Notes under the pieces: model-generated
What the model was told of the DNA's origin: nothing
The model's database searches: none
Seen by the model: only the letters and a program-made list of their open reading frames with translations
Translations under genes and position numbers: made by a program
Assembly: GCA_964528875.1 (NCBI GenBank)
Contig: CAZGUI010000002.1
Coordinates: 1 to 64,000, forward strand
Length of the DNA stretch: 64,000 bases
Direction: 5' to 3'
Source of the DNA: Bacteroides_E sp964528875
GTDB taxonomy: Bacteria; Bacteroidota; Bacteroidia; Bacteroidales; Bacteroidaceae
In this document: piece by piece, positions 1 through 8,702 of the stretch
How the letters are laid out: every line of letters starts with the position of its first letter
How positions within the stretch are numbered: position 1 is the first letter of the stretch

Positions 1-1020
1 AAGAGTGCGAATCACAACATCGAGCGTATTCACCGGATGAATAATCAGTTCATATGCATCACTATCCGATTCTATTCGGGTTATCCGCAAACCTAAAGTT
101 TGTAATTGATAGTCGAACGTAGTTAAAAGTCCAACATCTGACACTGACGAATTGGAGTTGTAGATATCCTCATAATTAAAGCGAAAAGTTTGACCAAAAT
201 TTTCTTTAACTGCAGCACTTACCCAATTTTCCATTTCTTCAACTGACTCACTCCAATCTATAGTAATAATAAATGGAATACCATTACGATTCAAATACAT
301 CCGAAACTCATCATAAGTAGTATGAAAATCATCACTATCCTCATCATTATATTCTTTTAAGCCATTGATGAATGATACAACCTCTTCTTTTTTAGCACTA
401 TGAGGCATACATAATGAAGTTAACTCCAGATAAGCCGCTTTCTTCTCAGGATTAAGTAAGAGTCTTTGAGCTATTTTTTCTTCTTTCTCTAGTTCTATCC
501 TTTCATCTTCTTTAAGTTCAAACTCTATGTAATCTTTCAAGTACTCAAACGTATTTTCTGCTTTTTCCAAAGTCATAGCATCTTCCACAGGCTGGCATTG
601 ATCTGCTAGCTCATACCAATTACGACCCATGTTTCCCTTACAGCGACAGAGCTCTAATTGGTCCCCAATCTTTGCAACAAAATAAAAATCAGAAGGAAAA
701 GGAAAACTATCGTTTACATCGAACATGAAAATAGCTTCGGGTAGATAGAAGCTCCCCTTTTCACTATCATACATTAAACCGTCTTTTTGCAACGTACAAT
801 ACCTAAACAGATTAACAGGAACAGATTCTAATCCTTGTGGTGTACGAATAACTTTGGTTGTTTCCGTTGTTTGATAACTGCCAAAAGGTTTAGCAGAAAG
901 CAAAAAGTCAAAGTCTGATAGGTTTATCAATGAACTTTTCAGACTTTCCCCATATAATTTCTCTTCGTGATAATACATACGAGGTTTTGCTATTCTTGTA
1001 TTTTGCGAATATGTGTTCAT
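1..1020 (-). CDS. Hypothetical protein, partial (C-terminus beyond window)
   Basis: A reading frame runs from an ATG at 1020 to base 1 without a stop (340 codons), so the C-terminus lies outside the window. I do not recognise the family with confidence. No signal peptide or membrane segment is visible, so a cytoplasmic protein is likely. Residues about 150-190 form a Glu/Lys-rich, probably helical stretch. The last third contains 'PFIITIDW', which vaguely recalls DUF6630-type proteins; that is an impression only. A minus-strand -7 box (TATATTTG, 1089-1096) would give a leader of roughly 65 nt and supports the chosen start. Confidence 0.7.
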   Translation of the reverse strand, partial: MNTYSQNTRIAKPRMYYHEEKLYGESLKSSLINLSDFDFLLSAKPFGSYQTTETTKVIRTPQGLESVPVNLFRYCTLQKDGLMYDSEKGSFYLPEAIFMFDVNDSFPFPSDFYFVAKIGDQLELCRCKGNMGRNWYELADQCQPVEDAMTLEKAENTFEYLKDYIEFELKEDERIELEKEEKIAQRLLLNPEKKAAYLELTSLCMPHSAKKEEVVSFINGLKEYNDEDSDDFHTTYDEFRMYLNRNGIPFIITIDWSESVEEMENWVSAAVKENFGQTFRFNYEDIYNSNSSVSDVGLLTTFDYQLQTLGLRITRIESDSDAYELIIHPVNTLDVVIRTL

Positions 1021-1435
1021 AGTTAAGAGTATAAATAATATAAATTAACTTCTGCTGCATACTATTTTGTAATCTTCTCATAAGATAACAAATATAAAAA
1101 TTAATTACTCTTAATTCATTATTAATCAATACATCTAACTAATATCTTAATTTATTAAAAAACAGTCCTTAATTTTTCCATTTATTTTGGTACATGCAGT
1201 TATCAAAATAATAAACTATATCCGTTTTATACTTCGTTTTTTGAAAATAAAAAAAGCACCAATGTATTTCAGACTCCTTCGGACAATTAACATCTCTATA
1301 AATGAATAGTACACGTGTAAAACAGTAGAGATGAAAAATTGATTGAACAGCTGAAATACGCTGATGCTTGCAGGTTTTGTATTCTTTAGGTTAATGCACT
1401 CATTAAACCTATTATTAAGAATACTTTTTGAACTA
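1021..1435. other. Intergenic region with hairpins
   Basis: There is no gene. A hairpin lies at 1379-1424 (outer arms GTATTCTT/AAGAATAC, inner arms around TAGGTTAATG), just past the VWA gene stop; it is followed by TTTTT only in the + direction, so it is a weak terminator candidate. An imperfect inverted repeat pairs 1255-1272 with 1351-1368 (14 of 18 positions). The promoter box of the leftward hypothetical gene is at 1089-1096. Confidence 0.4.
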
Positions 1436-2614
1436 CTATTTACTTACTTTATAACCTTTGGCCTCAGCAAAACTTAGTACCGATGAAGTAATGGCATTTC
1501 CTAAATCATCTGCTCCATCATCTTCTTTCATTTTCTTATCAATGAAATCTTGACGCTGTTCAGCCAATTTGGTTATCTCCTTTTGAATTTTTGTTCTCTC
1601 TACTGATTTTTCCTCTACTATTTGCTGAATCTCTTCTGTTGTTTTCCCTTGTAGCTCTTTGGGTAGATCTTTCTTTGCTAACTTTCCAATAAACTGTTTA
1701 TCTTTCTTAACCTGATCAACTATATCCCATGAACTATTATCATATGCCGATTTGGATTTACTGATAACTCGTTCTGCATATACTATTTCTGACAACTCAT
1801 TGGCATTAGCATCTTGTACCACTTGATTCATTTTTCTACTTGCACCTATACTACCATAACCAATATAGGTATCATTCAATTTTAGGTTATATTCAGCAAT
1901 TCTAGTATCGAAAGGAGTATCAATATGACGTAGTGTCGCATTATGGTCAATATTGAAAAACTTACCTTTTCCTAATGTAGCACCCTCTTGCCATTTACCT
2001 TGAATTCCTTCATTTCTATTGCCACAGTGAATGGTGTTGATATAGATCTTTTTATTCAAAGCATTTTTTATAGCTTGCTGATAACTTAACTCTCCTTGAG
2101 TAAAAGGCTCATTACCTGCAATATAAATTAACTTCATGTCTGCATCATCACTACCCCATTCCAACTGTTTAGTTGCTTGATCAATAACTGCACCACAATA
2201 TTCATAACCACCATAAGTACTTAAACCAAATAGCATCTCAGAGATCAAATCCAAGTCGGTAGTTAATGGAGTAACCTGTTTGATGTAATCGTTTTTCTCA
2301 TCTATATTATTATTTCCATATTCATAAAGAGCAATCTCTATTCGAGGAGATTTACCTTGATATTTAAGAGTAGTTAAGGTATTAACAATGGTCCACAACC
2401 TTGATTTTGCCTGATTGATTAATCCGTCCATACTACTTGATGTATCCAATAAGATGGCTACTTGGATTTTGGGTTTCTGAACTACGGTTTCCACTTGAGC
2501 AGTTTGCACTAACAAATCATTAACCCGGAGTGTTTTCTTTGCAGAAGATGTACATCCTAAAGAACTAAACACAAAAGCAATAAAAAGTACTGTTGATAAT
2601 AATATTCGTTTCAT
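1436..2614 (-). CDS. VWA-domain lipoprotein
   Basis: A 392-residue protein with a lipoprotein signal (lipobox ending at Cys21), then a von Willebrand factor A domain. The MIDAS metal-site motif DTSSS is at residues 57-61, within 'AILLDTSSSM'. The C-terminal third (about 300-370) is Lys/Glu-rich and probably coiled coil. VWA proteins of this kind bind ligands or partner proteins through a divalent metal; the partner here is unknown, and anchoring in the cell envelope is inferred from the lipobox. It is divergent from the LytS-like kinase at 2785, with 170 bp between the starts holding a candidate LytTR operator, so the two-component system may control it. Confidence 0.85.
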   Translation of the reverse strand: MKRILLSTVLFIAFVFSSLGCTSSAKKTLRVNDLLVQTAQVETVVQKPKIQVAILLDTSSSMDGLINQAKSRLWTIVNTLTTLKYQGKSPRIEIALYEYGNNNIDEKNDYIKQVTPLTTDLDLISEMLFGLSTYGGYEYCGAVIDQATKQLEWGSDDADMKLIYIAGNEPFTQGELSYQQAIKNALNKKIYINTIHCGNRNEGIQGKWQEGATLGKGKFFNIDHNATLRHIDTPFDTRIAEYNLKLNDTYIGYGSIGASRKMNQVVQDANANELSEIVYAERVISKSKSAYDNSSWDIVDQVKKDKQFIGKLAKKDLPKELQGKTTEEIQQIVEEKSVERTKIQKEITKLAEQRQDFIDKKMKEDDGADDLGNAITSSVLSFAEAKGYKVSK

Positions 2615-2692
2615 AATCTATACGGTATTAATTAGTTTATAATGGTTTACTGATTCGAATATAAACGATTAAAATTTAACATTTGGGGCAAA

Positions 2693-2722
2693 ATGGGTGA
2701 ACTACCTAGTTGAATTGGTGAA
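2693..2722. promoter_or_regulatory. Candidate LytTR-type direct repeats
   Basis: Two nearly identical 9-bp direct repeats, ATGGGTGAA (2693-2701) and ATTGGTGAA (2714-2722), are separated by 12 bp. LytTR regulators typically bind two 9-bp direct repeats with 12-13 bp between them. The pair sits between the divergent VWA gene and the LytS/LytR-type pair. Binding is inferred, not shown. Confidence 0.4.
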
Positions 2723-2784
2723 ATACGCTTTGAAAATGATAGAATTATATTTACTTTACGTTGAATAAGAAAGTATACAATACG

Positions 2785-4575
2785 ATGCAGCACAAAAGGT
2801 CAATATTTTGGATATTCTTGTTGCTCATTCCTTTACTAGGCAGTGCACAGGATCGTAAGTCCAGATACTCTACAACAAAAGCGATAAAAGAGTTATCAAA
2901 ATCGCTAGATGAGAATCTGGCAGATTCTATATTGGCTAAAAATTATATTCAGCTAGCACAATCTTTTGCTGTAAAAAAACAATACAATAAAGCGGAAGAG
3001 AATTATAGAAAGGCTAAAGCTATTTATATAAAAATTAAAGATACCCCCAATAATGCTTTAGTTGAAAGAGAAATAGCCAAACTATTGGAACTGCAAAACA
3101 AAATACCAGAAGCCATTAAAAGCTATGAGTTAGCCGGTAAGCTCACTACTCAATCGGAGGTAATGCGTTTAAATCAAAATGATGCGAATCGATTAAAGAT
3201 AAAAAATAATCCAAAGGCACAAAGTCAGTTAATTGTTAGCAATGTTGGTCTATCGGAAAAAATACAAAGTACAAGTGAACAACAATTCGCCCTACAGCAA
3301 AAAGCACAGTTGGATGTAAAAGAAAACAAGTTGGAAGATGCCTTAATGAGTTTGGAGGAAGCACAAGAAATAGCTATTTCTCCTATGGAAACTGTGGAGT
3401 TAAGTCAACAGATGGCTGATATTTATACAAAAGCCGATAGAAAAGAGGAAGCCATTGAGATGAAGAAAAAAGCAGTTGAAGTGGCAAAAGAAATGGACGA
3501 TCCCAGTCTACAAATTGAGCAAATGAAAATCTTATCCTCGAGTTATGCTGACTCGGATAACAGTGAAGCAGCAATGGAAATTTTGGAAGATGCTTACGAT
3601 GTTGCCATTAAAGGAAGTAGCATTAAAGAAGCCAATGAGATGCTAAAGCAACTTACTGCCAAACACTTAAAGGAACGTAACACACAAAAGGCGTTGGATT
3701 TATATGCAGACTTTGCTCAACAACTCGATAGCTTGATTGATACTGACAGTACCTTGATTGACTCTCGTTTTTTAGAGATACAGGAACAACGCATTAGTCA
3801 ACTGGAAAAAGAAAGGGCATTAAAAGATAAATTAATACAGACTCAAAACACAATTAACTACGTATTAATAGCCGTTATTATTCTTATTTTAGTTTTCATT
3901 TTTTTCATAGGGCACACCCTCTATTCCATCACTAAAAAGAATAAAAAAATCGCCTTACAGTCATTACGCCGAGAAATGAATCCCCATTTCATTTTTAACA
4001 GCTTAAACAGTGTCAACCAATTTATAGCTCAAAATGATGAGTTGGAGGCTAACAAGTACCTTACCTCATACTCTCGTTTAATGCGCACAACTATGGAGAA
4101 CTCCAATAAAGACTTCATTCCTTTATCTACTGAATTAGAACACTTAACAGAGTATCTTGATTTAGAGAGGTTGCGTTTCCAGGATAAATTCACCTATAAG
4201 TTGACCGTTGACCCTCAAATTGATACCGATTTTGTGTTGGTTCCAAATATGCTGATTCAACCTCAACTGGAAAATGCCATTTGGCACGGATTACGCTATC
4301 GGGATGAAAAAGGGTTACTTCAACTCAGCATAGGACAAAAAGACCAACTAATAATAATCAGCATAGAAGACAATGGCATTGGACTGCAAAAGAGTATGGA
4401 GATGAAAACCAGTCATCAGAAGAAACATAATTCCAGAGGACTAAAAAACACCGATGAACGAATTAATTTGCTCAATAGTCTCTATAAGTCGAAGATTAAA
4501 TTTACAATTACAGATAAAAAAGGAGATGAATCTGGAGTCATCGTTACCATAGAATTTCCTGTAAACATAAAATGA
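2785..4575 (+). CDS. LytS-type sensor histidine kinase with TPR sensor region
   Basis: This 596-residue membrane kinase has a signal peptide ('SIFWIFLLLIPLLGSAQ'), then TPR-like helical repeats over about residues 35-330, one transmembrane segment near 357-380, and a His_kinase/HATPase pair. The phospho-acceptor motif NPHFIFNSLN has its His near residue 401, and the ATP-binding N box and G box follow ('ENAIWHGL', 'DNGIGL'). The TPR region should be periplasmic and is the likely sensor. A TTG eight codons upstream (2761) is possible, but ATG 2785 places the signal peptide at the N-terminus. The stop overlaps the response-regulator start by ATGA, implying translational coupling. Confidence 0.9.
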   Translation: MQHKRSIFWIFLLLIPLLGSAQDRKSRYSTTKAIKELSKSLDENLADSILAKNYIQLAQSFAVKKQYNKAEENYRKAKAIYIKIKDTPNNALVEREIAKLLELQNKIPEAIKSYELAGKLTTQSEVMRLNQNDANRLKIKNNPKAQSQLIVSNVGLSEKIQSTSEQQFALQQKAQLDVKENKLEDALMSLEEAQEIAISPMETVELSQQMADIYTKADRKEEAIEMKKKAVEVAKEMDDPSLQIEQMKILSSSYADSDNSEAAMEILEDAYDVAIKGSSIKEANEMLKQLTAKHLKERNTQKALDLYADFAQQLDSLIDTDSTLIDSRFLEIQEQRISQLEKERALKDKLIQTQNTINYVLIAVIILILVFIFFIGHTLYSITKKNKKIALQSLRREMNPHFIFNSLNSVNQFIAQNDELEANKYLTSYSRLMRTTMENSNKDFIPLSTELEHLTEYLDLERLRFQDKFTYKLTVDPQIDTDFVLVPNMLIQPQLENAIWHGLRYRDEKGLLQLSIGQKDQLIIISIEDNGIGLQKSMEMKTSHQKKHNSRGLKNTDERINLLNSLYKSKIKFTITDKKGDESGVIVTIEFPVNIK

Positions 4576-5327
4576 ATGCTAAGATGAAAATAAAGAGTGT
4601 TATTGTAGAAGATGAAATTGCGGCACGGAATACACTAAAAAGTTATTTAAGTAAATACTGTCCACAAGTAGAGGTTATTGCAGAAGCCCAAAACTACAAA
4701 GAAGCAGTTACTGTATTGCACGAGGTAGAGCCTCAGCTCATCTTCCTGGATGTGGAGATGCCTTATGGAAATGCTTTTGATGTATTAGATGCCTGCCAGG
4801 ACATTAATTTTGAAACTATTTTTGTGACTGCATTTTCCGAGTATTCATTAAGAGCTTTGAATCAAAGTGCAGCTTACTATTTATTAAAACCGGTAGATAT
4901 TGAAGAGTTGATTATTGCAGTAAACAAAGTACAACATCATATCCAGGAAAAAGATTTACTAAATAGAAATAAAATTTTATTGGAAAACATGAAAGAGCCT
5001 CAAGTAGGAAAACAACAAGTTATCTTACCAACTCTTGAAGGCTTTGATGTGGTACGCATGGAGGAAATTATACGTTTACAAGGCAATGGGAATTTTACAG
5101 ACATCTACCTAACCGGTAAACGAAAAAAAATGGTTTGTCGATTTCTTAAACACTTTACGGAAATTCTCCCCTATCCTTTTATCCGAGTACATAAATCGCA
5201 TATCATCAACGCTTATTTTGTAAAATCATATCATAAAGCATCGGGGGGATATGTAACATTAAACGATGATACAGAAATTGAAATTTCGGCTAGCTATAAA
5301 AACACTTTTCTGTCTTTATTCAAGTAA
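4572..5327 (+). CDS. LytTR response regulator
   Basis: A 251-residue LytR/AlgR-family regulator. The receiver domain spans about residues 7-125, with the phosphorylated Asp60 in 'LIFLDVEMP' and conserved Lys in 'LLKPVDIEEL'. The C-terminal LytTR DNA-binding domain covers about 148-251 ('IIRLQGNGNFTDIYL', 'FIRVHKSHIIN'). It overlaps the kinase gene by 4 bp and is its cognate partner. LytTR proteins bind paired 9-bp direct repeats; a candidate pair is at 2693-2722 upstream of the kinase, suggesting autoregulation. Confidence 0.92.
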   Translation: MNAKMKIKSVIVEDEIAARNTLKSYLSKYCPQVEVIAEAQNYKEAVTVLHEVEPQLIFLDVEMPYGNAFDVLDACQDINFETIFVTAFSEYSLRALNQSAAYYLLKPVDIEELIIAVNKVQHHIQEKDLLNRNKILLENMKEPQVGKQQVILPTLEGFDVVRMEEIIRLQGNGNFTDIYLTGKRKKMVCRFLKHFTEILPYPFIRVHKSHIINAYFVKSYHKASGGYVTLNDDTEIEISASYKNTFLSLFK

Positions 5328-5496
5328 TCAAAATGGGCAAAATTGGTTGCCTTAGCTTTTAAATTTCAAGTAAATTTTTAGAAATACAATCTCCCTATTA
5401 ATTGACATTTATCAAATGATACAAACCCAGTAAGGAGCTCTTTTTTCTCACTGTCACACTCCTACTTACAGGAGTTGTAAAGAGGCTATTTTTGTG

Positions 5497-5529
5497 CTAG
5501 GATCGAATGGCGGTCGGTCTAGGACCGAC
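5497..5529. repeat. 22-bp-period palindromic repeat, locus A
   Basis: One perfect unit, TCGGTC-TAG-GACCGA, lies at 5514-5528. A degenerate unit (CTAGGATCGA) lies exactly 22 bp earlier (5497), and a CTAGA remnant about 23 bp later (5542). The locus sits between convergent genes (response regulator and Ig-like lipoprotein). The same unit recurs in longer arrays near 18.2 and 55.6 kb. Confidence 0.75.
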
Positions 5530-5598
5530 AAATAAGCCCATCTAGAGAACACTGCTTTTTCTGCCTTTTTCATTCTTTTACAACCCCAATAAATACAA

Positions 5599-6450
5599 TC
5601 AGAACGCAAGATAAAACTCTGCACTCAGATAAGCTTGAACATCCTTATATAACCTATATAAACCCGGACGAAAGAAGTATTTATTTTGATAAAGGTCTTT
5701 CCTATTACCGTACCGATAGAGCTTCTTAGTATCCAAATGAATAACATACTCCATAGATTGTCCAGGTAGAATACACGTTTCTTCTTTTGGAGAATATGAG
5801 CGATAATAATAATCTAACCAACTTTGATATGTTTCGTCGTAATATTGCAACATATAAAACTCCAAAGGAAACACATCTAAGTCTAAACCATTGACTATGG
5901 TAAAAGAAATGGAATCAACTCCTATACCGAGTATATCTGAAGATAAAGAAAGACTAAGCTCCTCACCTTCTTCTGTTCGATTCTGTTGATTCAAAGGGAG
6001 ATTCTTTATCGAATCAACCACATTGAAGTGTACCTCAAACCGAGTAGATACCCTCTTAATTAATTTGTATTTTCCCGATTTCAGATTAAATTTTCCAGGT
6101 TCCAGATTTATCTTAAAACTAACCTGCTCATTGGCAGGTAATCCATAAGCAATCGAATGGATAACCAAACCCTCCGGGCTAATTACTTTATTCCAAATGG
6201 AATCATTCCAATACTCCAGACTATAACCTTCCCCGAAGGTAAACTCTAAAGAAGTGTTATTCTCCAAATATCTTTGAATCAATAGATTCTCCGAAGTAAT
6301 CGTATCAGCAAACAGAGAAAGAGTAAGAGCCTTATCTTCAACCATTATCTGATGTTCCTCTTTACTTAATTCTGTTTTTTTATTCCTTTTATTACAAGCT
6401 GTATTAAACAGGATAAAACCTATTAAACAAGCATAAATAACAGCTTTCAT
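5599..6450 (-). CDS. Ig-like-fold lipoprotein, hypothetical
   Basis: A 283-residue protein with a lipoprotein signal ('FILFNTAC', Cys19), so envelope-anchored. Two similar beta-rich segments follow (about residues 35-130 and 160-283). Each has a pattern of a size-limiting 'LEFTFGEGYSLEYW'-like strand and a closing 'GKYKLIKRV'/'GLYRLYKDV' strand. This resembles the bacterial Ig-like domain found in secreted Bacteroidetes proteins of unknown role. No catalytic motif is visible. It stands alone, leftward, between repeat locus A and a small membrane protein. Confidence 0.65.
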   Translation of the reverse strand: MKAVIYACLIGFILFNTACNKRNKKTELSKEEHQIMVEDKALTLSLFADTITSENLLIQRYLENNTSLEFTFGEGYSLEYWNDSIWNKVISPEGLVIHSIAYGLPANEQVSFKINLEPGKFNLKSGKYKLIKRVSTRFEVHFNVVDSIKNLPLNQQNRTEEGEELSLSLSSDILGIGVDSISFTIVNGLDLDVFPLEFYMLQYYDETYQSWLDYYYRSYSPKEETCILPGQSMEYVIHLDTKKLYRYGNRKDLYQNKYFFRPGLYRLYKDVQAYLSAEFYLAF

Positions 6451-6548
6451 TTCAATTTATTTTAGATGTACAATAAGTTTACTTAAAAGCTTAAGATAGA
6501 ACTATTCTTTGAAGAGTTATCTTTTTTCTCATTATTAAAATATATAAC

Positions 6549-6920
6549 TCAACTGATCAAGTCATCATTAGACCCAAGCCTTATTCTTAATATCCGATAG
6601 ATCTTAAACGGGAGAATAAAGCTAACTATGCATCCAAAGATAAGACTAAGATATACCCATTCATTTCCCCGGAAGAAAAACAATGTGGCAAGAATTATTG
6701 TCCCTAAAAGAATTGCAGAAGAGACATAAAGAAGTATTACTCCTACTACTAAACAATTAATATTTTCAATTAACACTAAAGCTAAACTCACAAGAATCAA
6801 TAATCCGATATAAAACGGAGCATTTCCAAATCCTTTAACTTCTCCAAAAAGTAAGGTAAAAGACAGTATTAACCAAAATAGGAGATAAACAATCAGTTGT
6901 ACTTTATGTTTTATACTCAT
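6549..6920 (-). CDS. Small four-helix membrane protein, hypothetical
   Basis: A 123-residue, strongly hydrophobic protein with about four transmembrane segments (near residues 9-25, 35-53, 55-85 and 90-110) and a basic C-terminal tail. It has no recognisable family motif. It is 98 bp upstream of the Ig-like lipoprotein on the same strand, so the two could be co-transcribed. The function is unknown. Confidence 0.6.
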   Translation of the reverse strand: MSIKHKVQLIVYLLFWLILSFTLLFGEVKGFGNAPFYIGLLILVSLALVLIENINCLVVGVILLYVSSAILLGTIILATLFFFRGNEWVYLSLIFGCIVSFILPFKIYRILRIRLGSNDDLIS

Positions 6921-7089
6921 AATATCTCACCTTTACACAATGTTAATAAAGATAAAAAATAAATCTATCAAATCGCAAACAATGTTAATATTTATTTTTT
7001 TATTATAAATTACAGAGAGGAGTAATGAGAGTCAAATATATTTTTTTGAGCTTACCCATAAAACAGAATCGAAAAGATAAAACTCAAAA

Positions 7090-7932
7090 ATGAAAATGGA
7101 GAAGAATCAGAGTATACCCATAACACATTTGAAAGATGGTAATTTTATTGAAATCTATCAGCTTGAAACAATGGATGATAGTATATTCAAAATTTTTCAG
7201 CGCTATGATTTTTATCAGATTTTATGGTTTACTCAGGTTGAAGGGAATAACATTTATTCCATTGACTTCATTGATTATGCTTATAAAACCAACCAGGCAG
7301 TTGTTGTCTATCCCGGACAAATAGATCATATCCACATTGAGCAGAAGAAAGGTTTCTTATTTGCAGTGGACAAAGAGACTTTTCTCAATATAAATCAAAG
7401 AATTAACTCTAAATATTTGAGCGGTTATTTTTCTAATGTATTTGTATCTCAAAATAAAAAAGACATAAAGACTCTTAATAAGTTAATCCAGCTTATGTTA
7501 CTGGAGTATGAAGATGAAAACAGATTATTTCTTATGGAAACTTATATGAGTGCTTTTTTGTTTCAGATTGCAAACTCATTTGAAAAATCCATTGATTCTT
7601 CACAGCTAATAGTCAATAATATTGCTGCGGAATTAAGAGAGCTTATTGGAAATCATTACATATCCCAACAAAACATCTCTTTTTATGCAAAAAAATTGGG
7701 GGTAACAAATAAAAAGTTGAATGAAATTGCACTTCAAAGCTTTGGTTTTACTGTAAAACAACTTTTACAAGACATTCTTTTACTAGCCATAAAGCGAGAG
7801 ATTAAATTAGGAGAAAAGAACATTAAAGAAATCGCCTTTGATCTAGGCTTTGAAGACCCGGCGTATTTTACTCGTTTTTTCAAAAAACATACAGGATTAA
7901 CCCCTATGCAATTTCGAAAAGAAAGTAAATAA
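7090..7932 (+). CDS. AraC-family transcriptional regulator
   Basis: A 280-residue soluble regulator. The N-terminal half (about 1-160) looks like a cupin-type effector domain ('AVVVYPGQIDHIHIE'). The C-terminal AraC/XylS double HTH spans about 180-280, and its second helix-turn-helix is canonical ('IKEIAFDLGFEDPAYFTRFF', ending 'GLTPMQFRK'). It is followed after 86 bp on the same strand by a PACE-type efflux pump, so local control of that pump is plausible. ATG 7090 is used; ATG 7096 is two codons further in. Confidence 0.9.
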   Translation: MKMEKNQSIPITHLKDGNFIEIYQLETMDDSIFKIFQRYDFYQILWFTQVEGNNIYSIDFIDYAYKTNQAVVVYPGQIDHIHIEQKKGFLFAVDKETFLNINQRINSKYLSGYFSNVFVSQNKKDIKTLNKLIQLMLLEYEDENRLFLMETYMSAFLFQIANSFEKSIDSSQLIVNNIAAELRELIGNHYISQQNISFYAKKLGVTNKKLNEIALQSFGFTVKQLLQDILLLAIKREIKLGEKNIKEIAFDLGFEDPAYFTRFFKKHTGLTPMQFRKESK

Positions 7933-8018
7933 GTACAATCATTTGACTTAAAAAGACAAGCTCCTTCCTGTTTTTTCTATATATTTTTGCATCTAAAATA
8001 AAATAGAATAAAGAGAAA

Positions 8019-8513
8019 ATGAAACTCATTGAACACATCAGAAAGAGAAGTCCCGTTGAAAGAACATTTCATGCCGTATCATACGAAGTGGTAGGCATCA
8101 TTACAAGTGCTCCTATCATCTCTTTTATTTCCGGAAAACCAATGGCTGAATCAGGAGTTCTTGCCATCATAGTTTCTTTAGTCGCTATGGTATGGAACTA
8201 TTTATTTAATTACTTATTTGATCAATTACATGATAAATATCATTTCAAGAAAAATCTTTTTGTTCGTATATTACACGGTACGGGATTTGAAGTGGGTTTA
8301 GTATTACTAACAGCCCCTACAATCGCTTTATTATTTAATATGACTGTTATTAATGCCTTCTTCTTAGAGCTGGGGATGTTGATTTATTTCTTCCCATATA
8401 CCATAGTCTACAACTGGATCTATGATAAATCTCGTATAGGATTGGTACATCATTATGATAAAGTACATCACATTCACCAAAATCCTCGTAACCCTCACAA
8501 TTCAGATTATTAA
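8019..8513 (+). CDS. PACE-family multidrug/biocide efflux transporter
   Basis: A 164-residue protein with four transmembrane helices, built from two tandem bacterial transmembrane pair domains. Repeat 1 has 'RTFHAVSYEVVG' with Glu23, and the matching position in repeat 2 is Glu91 in 'ILHGTGFEVG'. The family hallmark WNY plus FNYLFD is at residues 59-68. PACE proteins such as AceI export biocides (chlorhexidine-like cations) and short diamines with a membrane Glu coupled to protons; the substrate here is unknown. It lies directly downstream of an AraC regulator and before a bidirectional terminator. Confidence 0.9.
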   Translation: MKLIEHIRKRSPVERTFHAVSYEVVGIITSAPIISFISGKPMAESGVLAIIVSLVAMVWNYLFNYLFDQLHDKYHFKKNLFVRILHGTGFEVGLVLLTAPTIALLFNMTVINAFFLELGMLIYFFPYTIVYNWIYDKSRIGLVHHYDKVHHIHQNPRNPHNSDY

Positions 8514-8575
8514 TTCTGCCCTCAAAAAATAAGAAGAAAAGAGATGCAACACCTACTGCTAATTAGGTAAAAATA

Positions 8576-8633
8576 CAATAAAAACAAAACCTCCTAAAAG
8601 TCAGAGTGCTTTTAGGAGGTTTTGTTTTTATTG
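8576..8633. terminator. Bidirectional intrinsic terminator
   Basis: A perfect 25-bp inverted repeat (8576-8600 with 8609-8633) with an 8-nt loop. The core is CCTCCTAAAAG/CTTTTAGGAGG, bordered by A-rich and T-rich arms that give U-tracts in both directions. It separates the convergent PACE gene and peptide transporter. Confidence 0.9.
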
Positions 8634-8702
8634 TGATAGTCTGAAAATCGGAGACATTGAAGAATTATTCATCTCCCCTATTTCCTTTGTTAGAAGTAAA
8701 AT

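Noticed and set aside
5458..5476. Hairpin ACTCCT/AGGAGT as terminator of the response regulator
   Set aside because: The stem is only 6 bp and is not followed by a T-run.
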